Shown one piece after another: positions 51,472 to 60,872 of a stretch of DNA of 64,000 bases. Where the stretch lies: contig NZ_JADEWR010000025.1 in the NCBI RefSeq assembly GCF_015207525.1, positions 1 to 64,000 of the forward strand. Direction: 5' to 3'. Under the pieces are notes generated by a model. It saw nothing but the letters and a program-made list of their open reading frames with translations. It had not been told where the DNA came from and did no database searches. Numbering within the stretch: the stretch's first letter is position 1; every line of letters starts with the position of its first letter. This stretch comes from Nodosilinea sp. LEGE 06152. GTDB lineage: Bacteria > Cyanobacteriota > Cyanobacteriia > Phormidesmidales > Phormidesmidaceae. The translations under genes were made by a program, and so were the position numbers.

Positions 51472-53157
51472 CTACGGCTCAAAGACAAATTCATTCAGGG
51501 CAAAGACAGACACCTCCGCAGTGTCGTGAAACCAGATCCGGTTGCGGGAGTCGTAGTCGTCAATGCGCTGAGTCACCCGCTGCTGCTCAATGGGTAAAAC
51601 GGCCTGCGCCGCGCCTGAAAGGAGTCCAGCAATGATGTTGACCGGGGCGTATTCGGTGGCGACAGCACTGGCTCCCTCGCCGATAATCGTCTGCTGGCTA
51701 AGGGGACGATTAAGCAGCTCGCCCACATGGCCGAGCGCCCCCAGGGCGGCTAGCTGCATCTGTGCTGCCCTGACCTCGCCACCGTTGCGCATCTCCTGGG
51801 CAACGAGAGGATTACCGTTGCCGCCCGTGATCAGCAGGTGGTTGAGGGGCACTGGCGTTACCTTGCTCACCCCGTTCTCAACCGTGACCACATCGGTGAC
51901 CGACAGCTCCACCATCCCCGAGCCTGCTAGCACAGACACCTCGGCCACCAGCACGGTGCCAGCGGCCAGCGCCACAGCACCGTTATCAGCTAGAAGTGGC
52001 TGACTGAGGGCGATCGCCGTTCGCTGACTCTGCTGTTCTCGGCTCAAATCTTCGGCCCAATAAATCGGGGCGACCAGCTTGGCCGCCGCCGTGGTGCCGG
52101 GAGCCACCCGCTTCAGAGTCCGCCCTAAGATTGCAGCCTCCTCTATCTGCAACGATGCAGGAGATGGATTGCTGACGAGTTGCGCGGTAGGTTCAGCCGC
52201 TGCGGGCTGCTGTGACAAGTCTGCCAAAGGGGCCGATGCTACTGGCGTAGGTTCCTGTGAGCCTGGAGTAAAGGCGGGTTCCATCCCCGTGCCGGTGCCA
52301 TAGCTGCCCATCGCGACCAACGAGTCCCAAAGAACCTCGGGGGGAGGCGGGGGAGGCCTATTCACTACGGGTTGTCGCGGCGGCGATGATGCGGTAGGTC
52401 TAGGCGCTGGTGCCGGACGCGGCGCAGCAGGGGCATAGGTCGGCGCAGGGCGAGTCACTGGCCCAGTCGGTTGCACGGCCTGGGGAGAGACAGCAGCGGC
52501 AGTCTGAGCATTCGGCGCAGGCTGAGCGCCCCCTTCCTGTACGGCCTGGGCGCGAGCCATCTGGTTGCGCAGCGCTAGCAACTCGGCGGCTGATGGATCA
52601 TTCCCTTCGCCATTGGTTCGAGCCTCGTGGAGCTGCAACGCCTGGGTTTGATTCCCCAGGGCATTGCGCGTCTTGAGTTGCCCAATCTCCTGCCGCTGCC
52701 GCTCTAGGGCCAACTGAGTCGGGTCTGGAGGCGGTTCCGGCGCTTGCTCTGGCCTCGCCGTGGGGGTTAAATCTCGCTTCCCGGCACTTTGAAAACCCGA
52801 TAAGACACCACCCACTACCGCCATGCACAGCCCCCCAATCAGGGCAACGGAACCTGCTTTCACCAGAGGGTTAGCCCAGATGGGAGTACGGGTCTTGCCG
52901 TCTGCATGGACACGACCGGCCAGCACATCGCGGTCAACCAACTCCTCGGCATCCTCGCTATCGGGGTCGGTCGCCGCACCATCCAGCGACTCATCGCCCA
53001 AGGCAGCAGAATAAGAAGGGGCCTTTTCTGGGTCTATGCCCACCAAAACAGATAGCTCATAGAGCTCATCGCGATCCAGATCGCCTTCATCGAGCAGCAA
53101 ATCTATAGTGTTCGGAGCGATCGCCGCCCCATTCCCATTTTCAGTTCCAGTCGTCAT
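51472..53157 (-). CDS. virB10: VirB10/TraB-like core-channel protein
   Basis: 561 residues. A cytoplasmic N-terminal tail of ~95 residues, one TM helix (about 97-121, LVKAGSVALIGGLCMAVVGGVL), a coiled region, a long Pro-rich stretch (about 225-285) and a C-terminal beta domain with VLAGSGMVELSVTDVVTV. This is the VirB10/TraB/TrbI architecture spanning the periplasm. It overlaps the upstream VirB8-like gene by 4 bases. Its position beside VirB8- and VirB9-like genes supports the call. Confidence 0.8.
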   Translation of the reverse strand: MTTGTENGNGAAIAPNTIDLLLDEGDLDRDELYELSVLVGIDPEKAPSYSAALGDESLDGAATDPDSEDAEELVDRDVLAGRVHADGKTRTPIWANPLVKAGSVALIGGLCMAVVGGVLSGFQSAGKRDLTPTARPEQAPEPPPDPTQLALERQRQEIGQLKTRNALGNQTQALQLHEARTNGEGNDPSAAELLALRNQMARAQAVQEGGAQPAPNAQTAAAVSPQAVQPTGPVTRPAPTYAPAAPRPAPAPRPTASSPPRQPVVNRPPPPPPEVLWDSLVAMGSYGTGTGMEPAFTPGSQEPTPVASAPLADLSQQPAAAEPTAQLVSNPSPASLQIEEAAILGRTLKRVAPGTTAAAKLVAPIYWAEDLSREQQSQRTAIALSQPLLADNGAVALAAGTVLVAEVSVLAGSGMVELSVTDVVTVENGVSKVTPVPLNHLLITGGNGNPLVAQEMRNGGEVRAAQMQLAALGALGHVGELLNRPLSQQTIIGEGASAVATEYAPVNIIAGLLSGAAQAVLPIEQQRVTQRIDDYDSRNRIWFHDTAEVSVFALNEFVFEP

Positions 53158-53897
53158 CTCGCCGCCTCCGTCATCTCAGTAATGTCAGTAATTTGCAGTC
53201 CTGCCGAACGCACCTGATAGACGGCCCGCTGCACTGCCGTCGCCTCAGCCTCCATCGGGTCAGCGGGGGGCTCAACGGCCTGAATACGAATCACCTTGTT
53301 GACCGGAATCGCAATCCCACCAGGATTTTTGACATCAAAAATAATCAGATTCGCGACCATGGTCACGTCCCAAAACCCAGGCGCAATTAGCAGAGGCTCA
53401 GACAGCGATTCAATATTGAAAACGCTTTGCGCCTGCCCCTGAAACACCGATCTCGGGGTCAATGCGCCAACCTGTTCCAAAAATGAAGCCCGGAAGTCTT
53501 CGGAAAGGCTAAAACTCGCTTGCCACGCCTTAGTCGTGACCGTGTTACTTCCTGCCTTGACGCCTGAATCGGTCGTTGTTTGGATTGTCCCAGTCTCATC
53601 CTGAGCTTGACTGACGCCATTCCATGTGAACAACATCGTCATCGCTTGCCTCGTGAACAGGCGAATAGACTCCGGTGTTCTATCGAGGTTGTCGATCGGC
53701 TTCACCGTAAACGAATTGCCGTCAATGGTTTGCACCAGAGTCGGGACAGGCTTTCTAGCAATTTGACTGGTCGTCATCCCCAGCACTGCCGTCAGCAACA
53801 GATTGAGGCCGCCCAGCACTAGCGCTAGCAACACAAAGAGGGGGAGGAGGTTTTCGGTTGCGAGTAAACCTTGTCTTTTCGGGTTGATTGATGTCAT
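53154..53897 (-). CDS. VirB8/TraE-like inner-membrane assembly protein
   Basis: 247 residues. A single TM helix near residues 18-40 (LLPLFVLLALVLGGLNLLL) is followed by a periplasmic domain (LVQTIDGNSFTVKPID, FTRQAMTMLFTWNG, FLEQVGALTPRSVFQ, VTMVANLIIFD). Topology, length and position just before virB10 fit VirB8/TraE. The helical stretch with the TMLFTWN motif resembles the NTF2-like fold of the family. It lies 62 bp after the VirB6-like gene. Confidence 0.68.
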   Translation of the reverse strand: MTSINPKRQGLLATENLLPLFVLLALVLGGLNLLLTAVLGMTTSQIARKPVPTLVQTIDGNSFTVKPIDNLDRTPESIRLFTRQAMTMLFTWNGVSQAQDETGTIQTTTDSGVKAGSNTVTTKAWQASFSLSEDFRASFLEQVGALTPRSVFQGQAQSVFNIESLSEPLLIAPGFWDVTMVANLIIFDVKNPGGIAIPVNKVIRIQAVEPPADPMEAEATAVQRAVYQVRSAGLQITDITEMTEAAR

Positions 53898-53959
53898 CTC
53901 ATTTACCTACAGGGTCTACGGCCAAAGGAATCTCAACCCGGCAACAATCCAGGCAGAAA

Positions 53960-55120
53960 TCAACGCCCCCCTTGGGGCAGTCTTGGATAGGCCGATTGAG
54001 AGGAATGGTTGGTACTGACGTGGGTAGTCGATAGCGCCATCCGACTGAGCAGTATCGTCGCGGCCCCAGTTGACCCGGCCAGCATGATGTTGAAAATTGC
54101 CAGGCCGCCCCCACTGGCCAACCCCAGCGCCAGCGCCGGAGCCAGCAGGGCGATTAATACCAGAAAGCCATTGGTATCAAAGGTGTTGGCATTCATAATC
54201 ACGACGGCACACATGCCGACAATGATGTTGTAGGCCATCTGAGCAAACCCCAGACTCAAGAATCCGGTGATCCAGGCAAAGATGGGCTTGCCGCCAAAGG
54301 GCAACAGACTGGCTGCCACAGCAAACGGCCCCATCAACGCCGTGAGCAATAGTGAAATTTGAATCAAATTCACAAACGCCCACTGAAAGGCCATCAAAAA
54401 GGCATGGATAATCACGCGGGACTGGGAGCCAATCAGGCCACCAAACGCACCCGGCAGAATATCGCCCACACTGCCGTCAGTGTTATAGGCATCGATCGCC
54501 CCTCGAACCATCTGCAAGGTCATGTCAATTTGAGGAAAGACACTGCCAGCCATGCCCGTAGCCGTTACCAGCCAATGCTGCTTAAAATCGCCCACCGTCG
54601 CTTCGATCTGCTCATAGGCCATCTCAAGGCATTGGATCTGGGCCTCACCCAAAAGAGACTGACATTGCTGCACCTGGGCATCTACCTCGGCGACCACAAC
54701 CCCCTTGGCGATCGCCCCCCGAATGGCTTCTTCCAGGGTGACGTTCAACATCGAGACTTGCAGCACCTGCTCATTCGTCCGGTTGATGACATCACGAACA
54801 GAGCGCGTAGAGATGCCCAAAAGGTTTCCTTGATTGCTCAGTAGGGCCACCACAATCAGCGGCCACACCAGCATTCTCAGCGGCTCCCGGTAATCATCCT
54901 CATGCACCGCCATATAGGCAAATCGCATCATGAACAAGACCAGCGCCCCAACGGCAAAGATCAGCGCCAGTCCGGTGATTTGGGTGTAGAGTTCCGAGGT
55001 AAACAGCTGCGTCCAATACTGGCTGTAGATATCGCCAATATCACGGCTCATCTCAAAGCCCTGGCGGAGCAGCTCGCCAGCACCTTGCACTCCTAAAATC
55101 TGCGTGAGAATTACGCTCAT
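53960..55120 (-). CDS. VirB6/TrbL-like polytopic inner-membrane protein
   Basis: 386 residues with about six TM segments: near 50-75 (ITGLALIFAVGALVLFMM), 83-97, 238-275 (long, two helices), 285-308 and 318-345 with a Gly/Ala-rich end. A soluble loop of about 130 residues lies between the second and third segments. Topology and size fit VirB6/TrbL, the inner-membrane part of the T4SS channel. It is placed between the VirB5-like and VirB8-like genes, as in other operons. Confidence 0.72.
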   Translation of the reverse strand: MSVILTQILGVQGAGELLRQGFEMSRDIGDIYSQYWTQLFTSELYTQITGLALIFAVGALVLFMMRFAYMAVHEDDYREPLRMLVWPLIVVALLSNQGNLLGISTRSVRDVINRTNEQVLQVSMLNVTLEEAIRGAIAKGVVVAEVDAQVQQCQSLLGEAQIQCLEMAYEQIEATVGDFKQHWLVTATGMAGSVFPQIDMTLQMVRGAIDAYNTDGSVGDILPGAFGGLIGSQSRVIIHAFLMAFQWAFVNLIQISLLLTALMGPFAVAASLLPFGGKPIFAWITGFLSLGFAQMAYNIIVGMCAVVIMNANTFDTNGFLVLIALLAPALALGLASGGGLAIFNIMLAGSTGAATILLSRMALSTTHVSTNHSSQSAYPRLPQGGR

Positions 55121-55156
55121 CTGCTGTCCCCAAATAGAACCGTTGCCTGGGTTGAG

Positions 55157-56476
55157 TTATTGAAAAAGCACCAAGCCCGCCGAGCTGTTGATCACCTCAG
55201 CGGCCTGGGCCATGCCCTGCCGAGATTGCGCCCGGTTGAGAGCCGATAGCTCTCGGGCGGCTTCAATCTGCACCAGCGAGTCAGCCGCCAGTTGCTGCCG
55301 CATCTGGATGCTTTGACCGTACTGAGCCACGTCGATAGCAGACGATTGCGCCAGGGCCGCAATCTGGCTTTTCATAATGTCTTGCGTTACATCCAGGCCC
55401 TGGGCCTCTTCAGCCAGAACCACGATTTCCTGCAAGGTGTCGTCTGTGGCCTTGACCTCAGCAACAATCGCTTCCTGACCTTCCTCGCTAAGGAGAGAGT
55501 TAGCGAAACCTGCGGCGGCCGCACGGGAGACTTCTTTACTAGCCGTGTCAGCCAGGGCGATGGGGTTCATGTTGAACCGGTCTACCCGCTGCGAGGCGGC
55601 ACCAGGCGAGCCATTTTCTGCCCCAGAGACGATCGCTTCGGTGAGCGCAAGCTGTGATGCCAGAACATCGGGAACACCTAAGCTGCCGGTGATGAATTCA
55701 GGCGGTGCTCCAAAGCCGCCTCGAATGTTGTCGAGAAAGCGGCCTGCCGCCGTAGCAACGCGCGGAGAACGAGCCGCAACCCCCTGCACTAGAGTTGGAG
55801 TCCGGATATTGACATTAGCCTGATGCCCAGCGCCTGCGCCACCGCCAAAAAGACCACCAGGGCCAAGCACAGCCCCGCCGCCAGACCCGCCACCGGCATT
55901 GAGAATGTCCCCGAGAGGGTTGTTAGACCCACCACCACCCGTCAAGATGCCACCCAGGCCACCGCCGCTGGGGGTGCCGCCCCAACCGCCGTTAAGGATG
56001 CCGCCTAGGTTTCCGTTGAGGATACCGCCTAGGCCACCACCGTTGAGAATGCTGCCTAGGTCGCCGTTGAGGATGCTGCCTAGGTCGCCGTTGAGGATGC
56101 TACCTAGACCACCACTATTGAGGATGCTGCTTAGGTCGCCGTTGAGAATGCCACCCAGGCCTCCCCCGTTGAGGATGCTGCTTAAGTCGCCATTGAGAAT
56201 GCCACCCAGGCCTCCCCCGTTGAGGATGCTGCTTAGGTCGCCATTGAGAATGCTACCCGGTCCACTCCCCCAGCCCCCATTGGCAAGCGCCCCCAAGTCA
56301 AGTCCAGGGATAGAGCCAGTAGTAGAGGTCGGGGCGAATGTTGCAGTCGAGTCAGCAGGGATAGCAGTCGGATTTACAACCTGAGCCCGTACTGGCTGCC
56401 CCTGAGCCACCGCCATAGTGAATGCGCCAACCAGCGTTAATGAGCGCAATCCAGGTTTGAAGAGTTGCCGATTCAT
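55157..56476 (-). CDS. Exported Gly/Asn-repeat protein, VirB5/TrbJ-like candidate
   Basis: 439 residues. Signal peptide (about 8-32, ending VRAQ). Residues ~74-196 are 8-9-residue repeats of the type LGGILNGD/LSSILNGGG. After a Gly-rich link, residues ~250-439 are helical and polar (AQSSAIDVAQYGQSIQMRQQLAADSLVQIEAARELSALN). Helical, exported proteins at this place, after virB4 and before virB6, are usually VirB5/TrbJ, located at the pilus tip or in the periplasm. The repeats could contribute to a surface or fibrous element. Homology to VirB5 itself is not seen. Confidence 0.55.
   Translation of the reverse strand: MNRQLFKPGLRSLTLVGAFTMAVAQGQPVRAQVVNPTAIPADSTATFAPTSTTGSIPGLDLGALANGGWGSGPGSILNGDLSSILNGGGLGGILNGDLSSILNGGGLGGILNGDLSSILNSGGLGSILNGDLGSILNGDLGSILNGGGLGGILNGNLGGILNGGWGGTPSGGGLGGILTGGGGSNNPLGDILNAGGGSGGGAVLGPGGLFGGGAGAGHQANVNIRTPTLVQGVAARSPRVATAAGRFLDNIRGGFGAPPEFITGSLGVPDVLASQLALTEAIVSGAENGSPGAASQRVDRFNMNPIALADTASKEVSRAAAAGFANSLLSEEGQEAIVAEVKATDDTLQEIVVLAEEAQGLDVTQDIMKSQIAALAQSSAIDVAQYGQSIQMRQQLAADSLVQIEAARELSALNRAQSRQGMAQAAEVINSSAGLVLFQ
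55889..56257 (-). repeat. Tandem repeats encoding the ILNG(D/G) region
   Basis: About eleven imperfect 24-27-bp units encode alternating SILNGDLS and GILNGGGLG motifs. The units differ mainly at third positions and a few Gly/Asn/Asp codons, so the tract can change copy number by slippage or recombination. Confidence 0.75.
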
Positions 56477-56491
56477 AGATCCGCCTCATAA

Positions 56492-59359
56492 CTAATTAAC
56501 TGAACTTAAGGGTCGAGAGGGAAATTCCACCGATGGGTAGACGTGGGTTACTTCGCGTTGCACCAAAGCTTTTTCTTGCTCAACTAGATCGGCTATGCCG
56601 CCGCCATTACGAATGGCGTTGACGTAGCATTCAGCAAATCTGGCCATCGCCTTAAATTTGCCTTCATGCCGGAGGCGACTGAGCATCAAATCTCTAAGTT
56701 CTTGTTCATCCGGGTTGTTAGCCACTGCTGCGATTTGAACGGCACCGGGGTAAAAGCGACAGTAGAGATACTGCCCGTCTATGTCGAGCAACCAATTTGA
56801 ATAAAGCTCCGTTCTTTTCGGAAAAAATGCCTCCGTCGCATTCCTTGAGATCACCTCCCTGGGATAGCCCAGCAACGTCTCAAAGGAGTCCACCGCTACG
56901 GCCTGAATGCGGCCAATCAGCTTGGTGCTCATGTTCTGCATGACCTTGGCCCCAGACACTGACCTCATGATGGTGTCTGGATCTTGGGCTGACAGCATGA
57001 CGCGAATACCCGCCTTGGCACCGTTCGCACATAATCGACCAATCAGCTGAGAGATCGTTTTGTATTCAAAGAGAATCGGTGATTCATCGATAAAGAAGAT
57101 TGACTTTGGGCTGCCCAGGGCGCGACGAAGGGCAGCCGAATAGGCCGAGAGCGAAAGAATCGCGGCCTCATTTTCATTGCTCAAATTCCTCAGCGCAAAG
57201 ACCAGGAGCTGGGCGTCAGTGCGGAAAGAGCTAGCCCGACCGATCGCCTTGCCGATCCGCGATTTAAGCCAGTAATTTAGCTGAAGTTTGATATGGCTGG
57301 CGGCATTGGCAATTTCATCACTTCCGCTTTCTTCCAGCTCTAGCTTGTCGAAAGAGCAGAACTCAATAAAATCTTCAAGCGTAGGCATCTGTTTCCAGGC
57401 CTCACTGCCAAACCCATCCGATTCAGCCGCCCTGTACCGACTCAGTATTTCGGCATCGACAAAGAATTTACTCAAAGCTCGGCCAATCAAACTTCTCACC
57501 GTTTGCTCCAGCAGCTGCTGGTTCTCGGTGGAGGGCAACACCATCGTGACCAGGGCTGACTCCAAGAACGAGATATAGTCCTGCATGCGTTCATCGCGAT
57601 CTTCAGGGCTCAGTCCGGTGAGCGTTGGCAGTTCCAGCAGGTTGTTGGACTCTCGCCCAATGTCAAAATAGGCGGCATGGTCGCCCAGGAATTTAGCGTA
57701 GTCAGTAAAGGTGGACGTGCCATCCGGTTTGGGATAGTCCAGGCATACGATGGGGTAACCCTTCGCCAAGAACATGGACAACATCCCTGACACGCATACC
57801 GATTTACCTGAGCGGGTAGTGCCGAAAACAGCTATGTTGCGATGCTCGCCAATGAAGTCAATCTTGACTGGGCTCCCGCCCTCGTCGGCAATCAACTCAA
57901 AGCCCTGACGGCTGACCTGGCGAGTCATGGTGAACGGAATCAGGCCGGGAGCCTCGCTACTGAGGTAGGTCTGGGTTCGGTTGTACGGAGACATCAGCAG
58001 CTTCTCCCACGCCAGCGTGGGGTGACACTGGAGCCACTGCTGCCACGCCACCTCGGGTTCTCTGACCACCTTCGCAGGCAGTAAAAAGCACTCGGCCATG
58101 TGGCGACAGGCTTCCGTCAGCCTGGCCCGGCTGGAGCGATGGATCACCATCACCGTTGCAAGCTTGACAGGGATGGCACCTTCAATAATTTGTGCGGTCG
58201 CCTCCACCGACTTTTGCACCTTGAGGGCAGCCCCCACGTCAATGGAGTTGGAGCTGGCCGCCGCTGTGGCAGCATTGTTCGACTGTTTAATCAGTCGCTG
58301 CATTTGAGTTTTGACAATCGCCTGATTCGCCGGGGAAACCTGGCAGAAAATCTCGGTATCGACAACCTGGTGGCGGCACAGCACATCCCAGAGATACCTC
58401 AGCTGGGCGCGCATGTTGGAGAATCCCGCAGGTTTGGCCACAAAGGGCATGACGGCAACGTATTTGCCCCTCACCTTGACCCAGGCGCGATCCGCATCGG
58501 GGACGGTCATCTCACCGCCCTCGCCCTGAATCAACAGCGATTTTGGATCGTACTCGCTGGTGGCCTCTTCCGTGATCGTCTGCCCGTCGAACGTAAGGGG
58601 GTTGGGGACATCAGGGGGTTGATTCGTATTGAAAATATCCCAGGTCTTTCCCCAAAGATCGTCTGCAGACATGGGGGTAATTTCAAGCCCCATCTTGATG
58701 GCCAGCAAAGACTCCCAACGCATATAGCCCTCTTCAAAGGCAGAGCTAAACATCTCCTCAAACCGCCTCAGGATGACGTTTTGGCCCTTGCCCTTGAACC
58801 CTTCCCAAAAGGAAACCAGGGAAGCCAGGGCTCTCTCAATCAGGTCAGCCTCGGCCCCAGCCCTGTCATCGCCCCCAATGGTATAGGTGCAGTAAATGGT
58901 CATAGTCTTGACCTTGCGAACCCCTTGACTGGCCAAGTCTTGGGCACGTTTCTTTTCGCTGAGCAGAATGAGCTTGATCTCAGCCGAGGGAGCCGACGCA
59001 ATTAGCTCATCCAACTCAGTTTGGCGATCGCGATCGGTAGCGAAGCTGCTGAGCTGAACCGTCATCGTGCCATTGCGAGGCAGTTCCTTGAGCCCAGACT
59101 CTAGCCGTTCAACAGTAGGGAAAATTTGCTCAGACCGCAGCGTGTCATGCAGTCCCCGGCAGGTAAAACCAAAGACAAGGCGGTAGCTATTTTTGTTGGA
59201 TAAAAGAGCTGCTCCTACACTCCGACCTTTCATCTTAAATCTGACAAAGGTTCTGAGGCCGCAAAAATCTTCAAACGCCTTTAGCGTCGTCTTTGACGAC
59301 CCACCTTTTGATGACTTAAGAGACTTTATGTTGCGTTTTCCGAGCTTTCCACTTGTCAT
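56492..59359 (-). CDS. virB4: VirB4/TraC-type T4SS ATPase
   Basis: 955 residues. The Walker A block VFGTTRSGKSVCVSG lies near residue 505-520 and the Walker B FFIDESPILFEY near 755-767, followed by LMSAQDPDTIMRS. The N-terminal ~450 residues fit the VirB4/TraC N-domain. A peripheral inner-membrane ATPase, it powers pilus assembly and transfer and is the most conserved T4SS protein. The C-terminal part ends with a short amphipathic segment (VNAIRNGGGIADLVEQEK). Start ATG 59359 lies 34 bp after the VirB3-like stop. Confidence 0.9.
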   Translation of the reverse strand: MTSGKLGKRNIKSLKSSKGGSSKTTLKAFEDFCGLRTFVRFKMKGRSVGAALLSNKNSYRLVFGFTCRGLHDTLRSEQIFPTVERLESGLKELPRNGTMTVQLSSFATDRDRQTELDELIASAPSAEIKLILLSEKKRAQDLASQGVRKVKTMTIYCTYTIGGDDRAGAEADLIERALASLVSFWEGFKGKGQNVILRRFEEMFSSAFEEGYMRWESLLAIKMGLEITPMSADDLWGKTWDIFNTNQPPDVPNPLTFDGQTITEEATSEYDPKSLLIQGEGGEMTVPDADRAWVKVRGKYVAVMPFVAKPAGFSNMRAQLRYLWDVLCRHQVVDTEIFCQVSPANQAIVKTQMQRLIKQSNNAATAAASSNSIDVGAALKVQKSVEATAQIIEGAIPVKLATVMVIHRSSRARLTEACRHMAECFLLPAKVVREPEVAWQQWLQCHPTLAWEKLLMSPYNRTQTYLSSEAPGLIPFTMTRQVSRQGFELIADEGGSPVKIDFIGEHRNIAVFGTTRSGKSVCVSGMLSMFLAKGYPIVCLDYPKPDGTSTFTDYAKFLGDHAAYFDIGRESNNLLELPTLTGLSPEDRDERMQDYISFLESALVTMVLPSTENQQLLEQTVRSLIGRALSKFFVDAEILSRYRAAESDGFGSEAWKQMPTLEDFIEFCSFDKLELEESGSDEIANAASHIKLQLNYWLKSRIGKAIGRASSFRTDAQLLVFALRNLSNENEAAILSLSAYSAALRRALGSPKSIFFIDESPILFEYKTISQLIGRLCANGAKAGIRVMLSAQDPDTIMRSVSGAKVMQNMSTKLIGRIQAVAVDSFETLLGYPREVISRNATEAFFPKRTELYSNWLLDIDGQYLYCRFYPGAVQIAAVANNPDEQELRDLMLSRLRHEGKFKAMARFAECYVNAIRNGGGIADLVEQEKALVQREVTHVYPSVEFPSRPLSSVN

Positions 59360-59393
59360 GCTATTGACTCTCTAATTTGCTTAGATCCACTGC

Positions 59394-59828
59394 TCAGAAA
59401 TAATCTACTCTGGGGCGATTCTGAGAAGTTCTGGAAATTGTAAGTGCCTTCCTTCGCTCTGATTTTTTGGGATTCTTTTTCGTCTTTTTGACCTTCTTGC
59501 CCCTGCTCGATTTCGGATTCAGGTCAGGGTACGGCGCTAGTGGCGTGAAATAAACAAGATGGCCGTAGCACCAGCTGGGAGGTGAATGAAACTTGGAGAG
59601 AAAACGCGATGAATCAGACCCCGTCAGCACCCACCAGGTTGCGGCCCCCCAGCCGATGCACAAGATCGTCGGTATCCACCCAGCCCCAAAAATTCGATTG
59701 ACAATAACGATGTTAAACAGGGCAATTACACACCAGGGAACCAGCTGGTCTGCCGGAATCGGCCCAAACCCTGGCTTCATATTGATCGCCCCGTTGACCG
59801 GGACAAAATCGTCGGGGTGTCCCAACAT
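59394..59828 (-). CDS. Small VirB3-like membrane protein
   Basis: 144 residues. Two adjacent hydrophobic segments (about 29-47, VPWCVIALFNIVIVNRIFG, and 50-68, WIPTILCIGWGAATWWVL) in the N-terminal half, then a strongly basic C-terminal tail (KKVKKTKKNPKKSERRK). Size, topology and place between the pilin candidate and virB4 fit VirB3/TraL. No sequence motif proves it. Confidence 0.55.
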   Translation of the reverse strand: MLGHPDDFVPVNGAINMKPGFGPIPADQLVPWCVIALFNIVIVNRIFGAGWIPTILCIGWGAATWWVLTGSDSSRFLSKFHSPPSWCYGHLVYFTPLAPYPDLNPKSSRGKKVKKTKKNPKKSERRKALTISRTSQNRPRVDYF

Positions 59829-59865
59829 TGGGAATTACTCTCTGAATGAAGTTGTACAGTCATTT

Positions 59866-59912
59866 GACCTCATATCTAAACGGCTGTCGTATAACCATTG
59901 AGATATGAGGTC
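59866..59912 (-). promoter_or_regulatory. Perfect 12-bp inverted repeat between pilin candidate and VirB3-like gene
   Basis: GACCTCATATCT (59866-59877) and AGATATGAGGTC (59901-59912) have a 23-base spacer. The repeat lies just after the 225-aa gene (stop 59921). It may be an mRNA stem-loop stabilising or separating pilin transcripts from the rest of the operon, or an operator. No T-run follows. Confidence 0.55.
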
Positions 59913-59920
59913 GCCAGAGG

Positions 59921-60598
59921 CTAGGCTCCAACTACCAAGGTTGCCAGCACATCCCCAATGACCACCGCCATGACGATAATCATGGGAGCACGGGCCAACT
60001 GCTGCCAATCGTCATCGTTTCTGGCTGCTTGGATAACGCGCACTAGAGAAACCGCAATATAGAGCAAAAACAGCGCTCGAATTACTCCAAACACCAGGGG
60101 AACAACATCCCCTGCGTCAGGAAAAGTGGTTGTAAAGAAGTCCTCAGCCACCTGGAAGAACTGTGCAAACAGCGGATTGGTATGCCTCATCCACAGTGTT
60201 GAGCCGAAGAGAACGCCAATAACCAGCCGAACTGCACGAGGGCCTTTGATTTTGCTCAAGATGCGATTTGCAAAGTTGTCTTTCTTGGCAGCCCGACGAA
60301 GGATAAGGCTGACGGCCATAACCAAGCCAGAACCAATAGCTAGGACAGGAGATGCTGTTAATAGACGGAATCCGACCAGACCACCGACGCTAAACCAGGG
60401 CAGCAACTTAAGTACCTGTCGAAGGAATTTGTTGTCTGATAGTGAACTGAAGAGGTTTCGCTCGCTAACAGAAATAGCTTGGGCCGTACCATTGGCATTG
60501 ATTTGGTCAACAATTCTTGAAGAAAAACGAGAAGCAGCTTCCCGTTCAGCAGGAGTCAATTGGAGAGGGACAGTACTTACGCTCATGACAGGAATCAC
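59921..60598 (-). CDS. Membrane protein, VirB2-like pilin candidate
   Basis: 225 residues from GTG 60598 (an ATG at 60586 is an alternative). The N-terminal ~60 residues are soluble and polar; hydrophobic segments follow at about 67-83, 87-101, 126-136, 165-187 and 202-225, the last being ARAPMIIVMAVVIGDVLATLVVGA. The C-terminal ~85 residues, after NPLFAQFF (a possible signal-peptidase site), contain two TM helices and look like VirB2/TraA-type pilins, with a long N-terminal leader. It is the first gene of the conjugation operon. The pilin call is an inference. Confidence 0.5.
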   Translation of the reverse strand: MIPVMSVSTVPLQLTPAEREAASRFSSRIVDQINANGTAQAISVSERNLFSSLSDNKFLRQVLKLLPWFSVGGLVGFRLLTASPVLAIGSGLVMAVSLILRRAAKKDNFANRILSKIKGPRAVRLVIGVLFGSTLWMRHTNPLFAQFFQVAEDFFTTTFPDAGDVVPLVFGVIRALFLLYIAVSLVRVIQAARNDDDWQQLARAPMIIVMAVVIGDVLATLVVGA

Positions 60599-60872
60599 AG
60601 AGAAAGGAACAAAACAAACCGGTGCCTTCTGCGGCGTTGAGTAAAACCGTATCAGCCGAATTTCTCCCCTGTATGGAAAACCTGCCCTCTTTGATTAACT
60701 TTGACTAAGAAAACTTACGCAAATACACCTGAGATAAACAAATGTTGCAGAACGCTTCAAAATACCTCTAGTTACTCGGGAATATGAATAAAACCTTAAG
60801 CCTCCGCAGATCCCCTGAGATTTACAGAAAGATTATCGAAAGTAGAAAGAATCTTGATGAAGGGGTATTGCA
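60599..60872. promoter_or_regulatory. Divergent promoter region of the conjugation operon and its candidate regulator
   Basis: 274 bp between two divergent genes. It is AT-rich at the regulator side (TTTACAGAAAGATTATC near 60820-60836). AAGGGG at 60861-60866 precedes GTG 60873. No perfect long palindrome was seen. Control of both directions by the adjacent winged-helix protein is inferred. Confidence 0.45.

Noticed and set aside
55899..56384. 161-codon plus-strand ORF of Pro-Pro-Arg repeats
   Set aside because: It is the antisense reading of the tandem repeats in the exported ILNG-repeat protein; composition is low-complexity and no start signal is seen.
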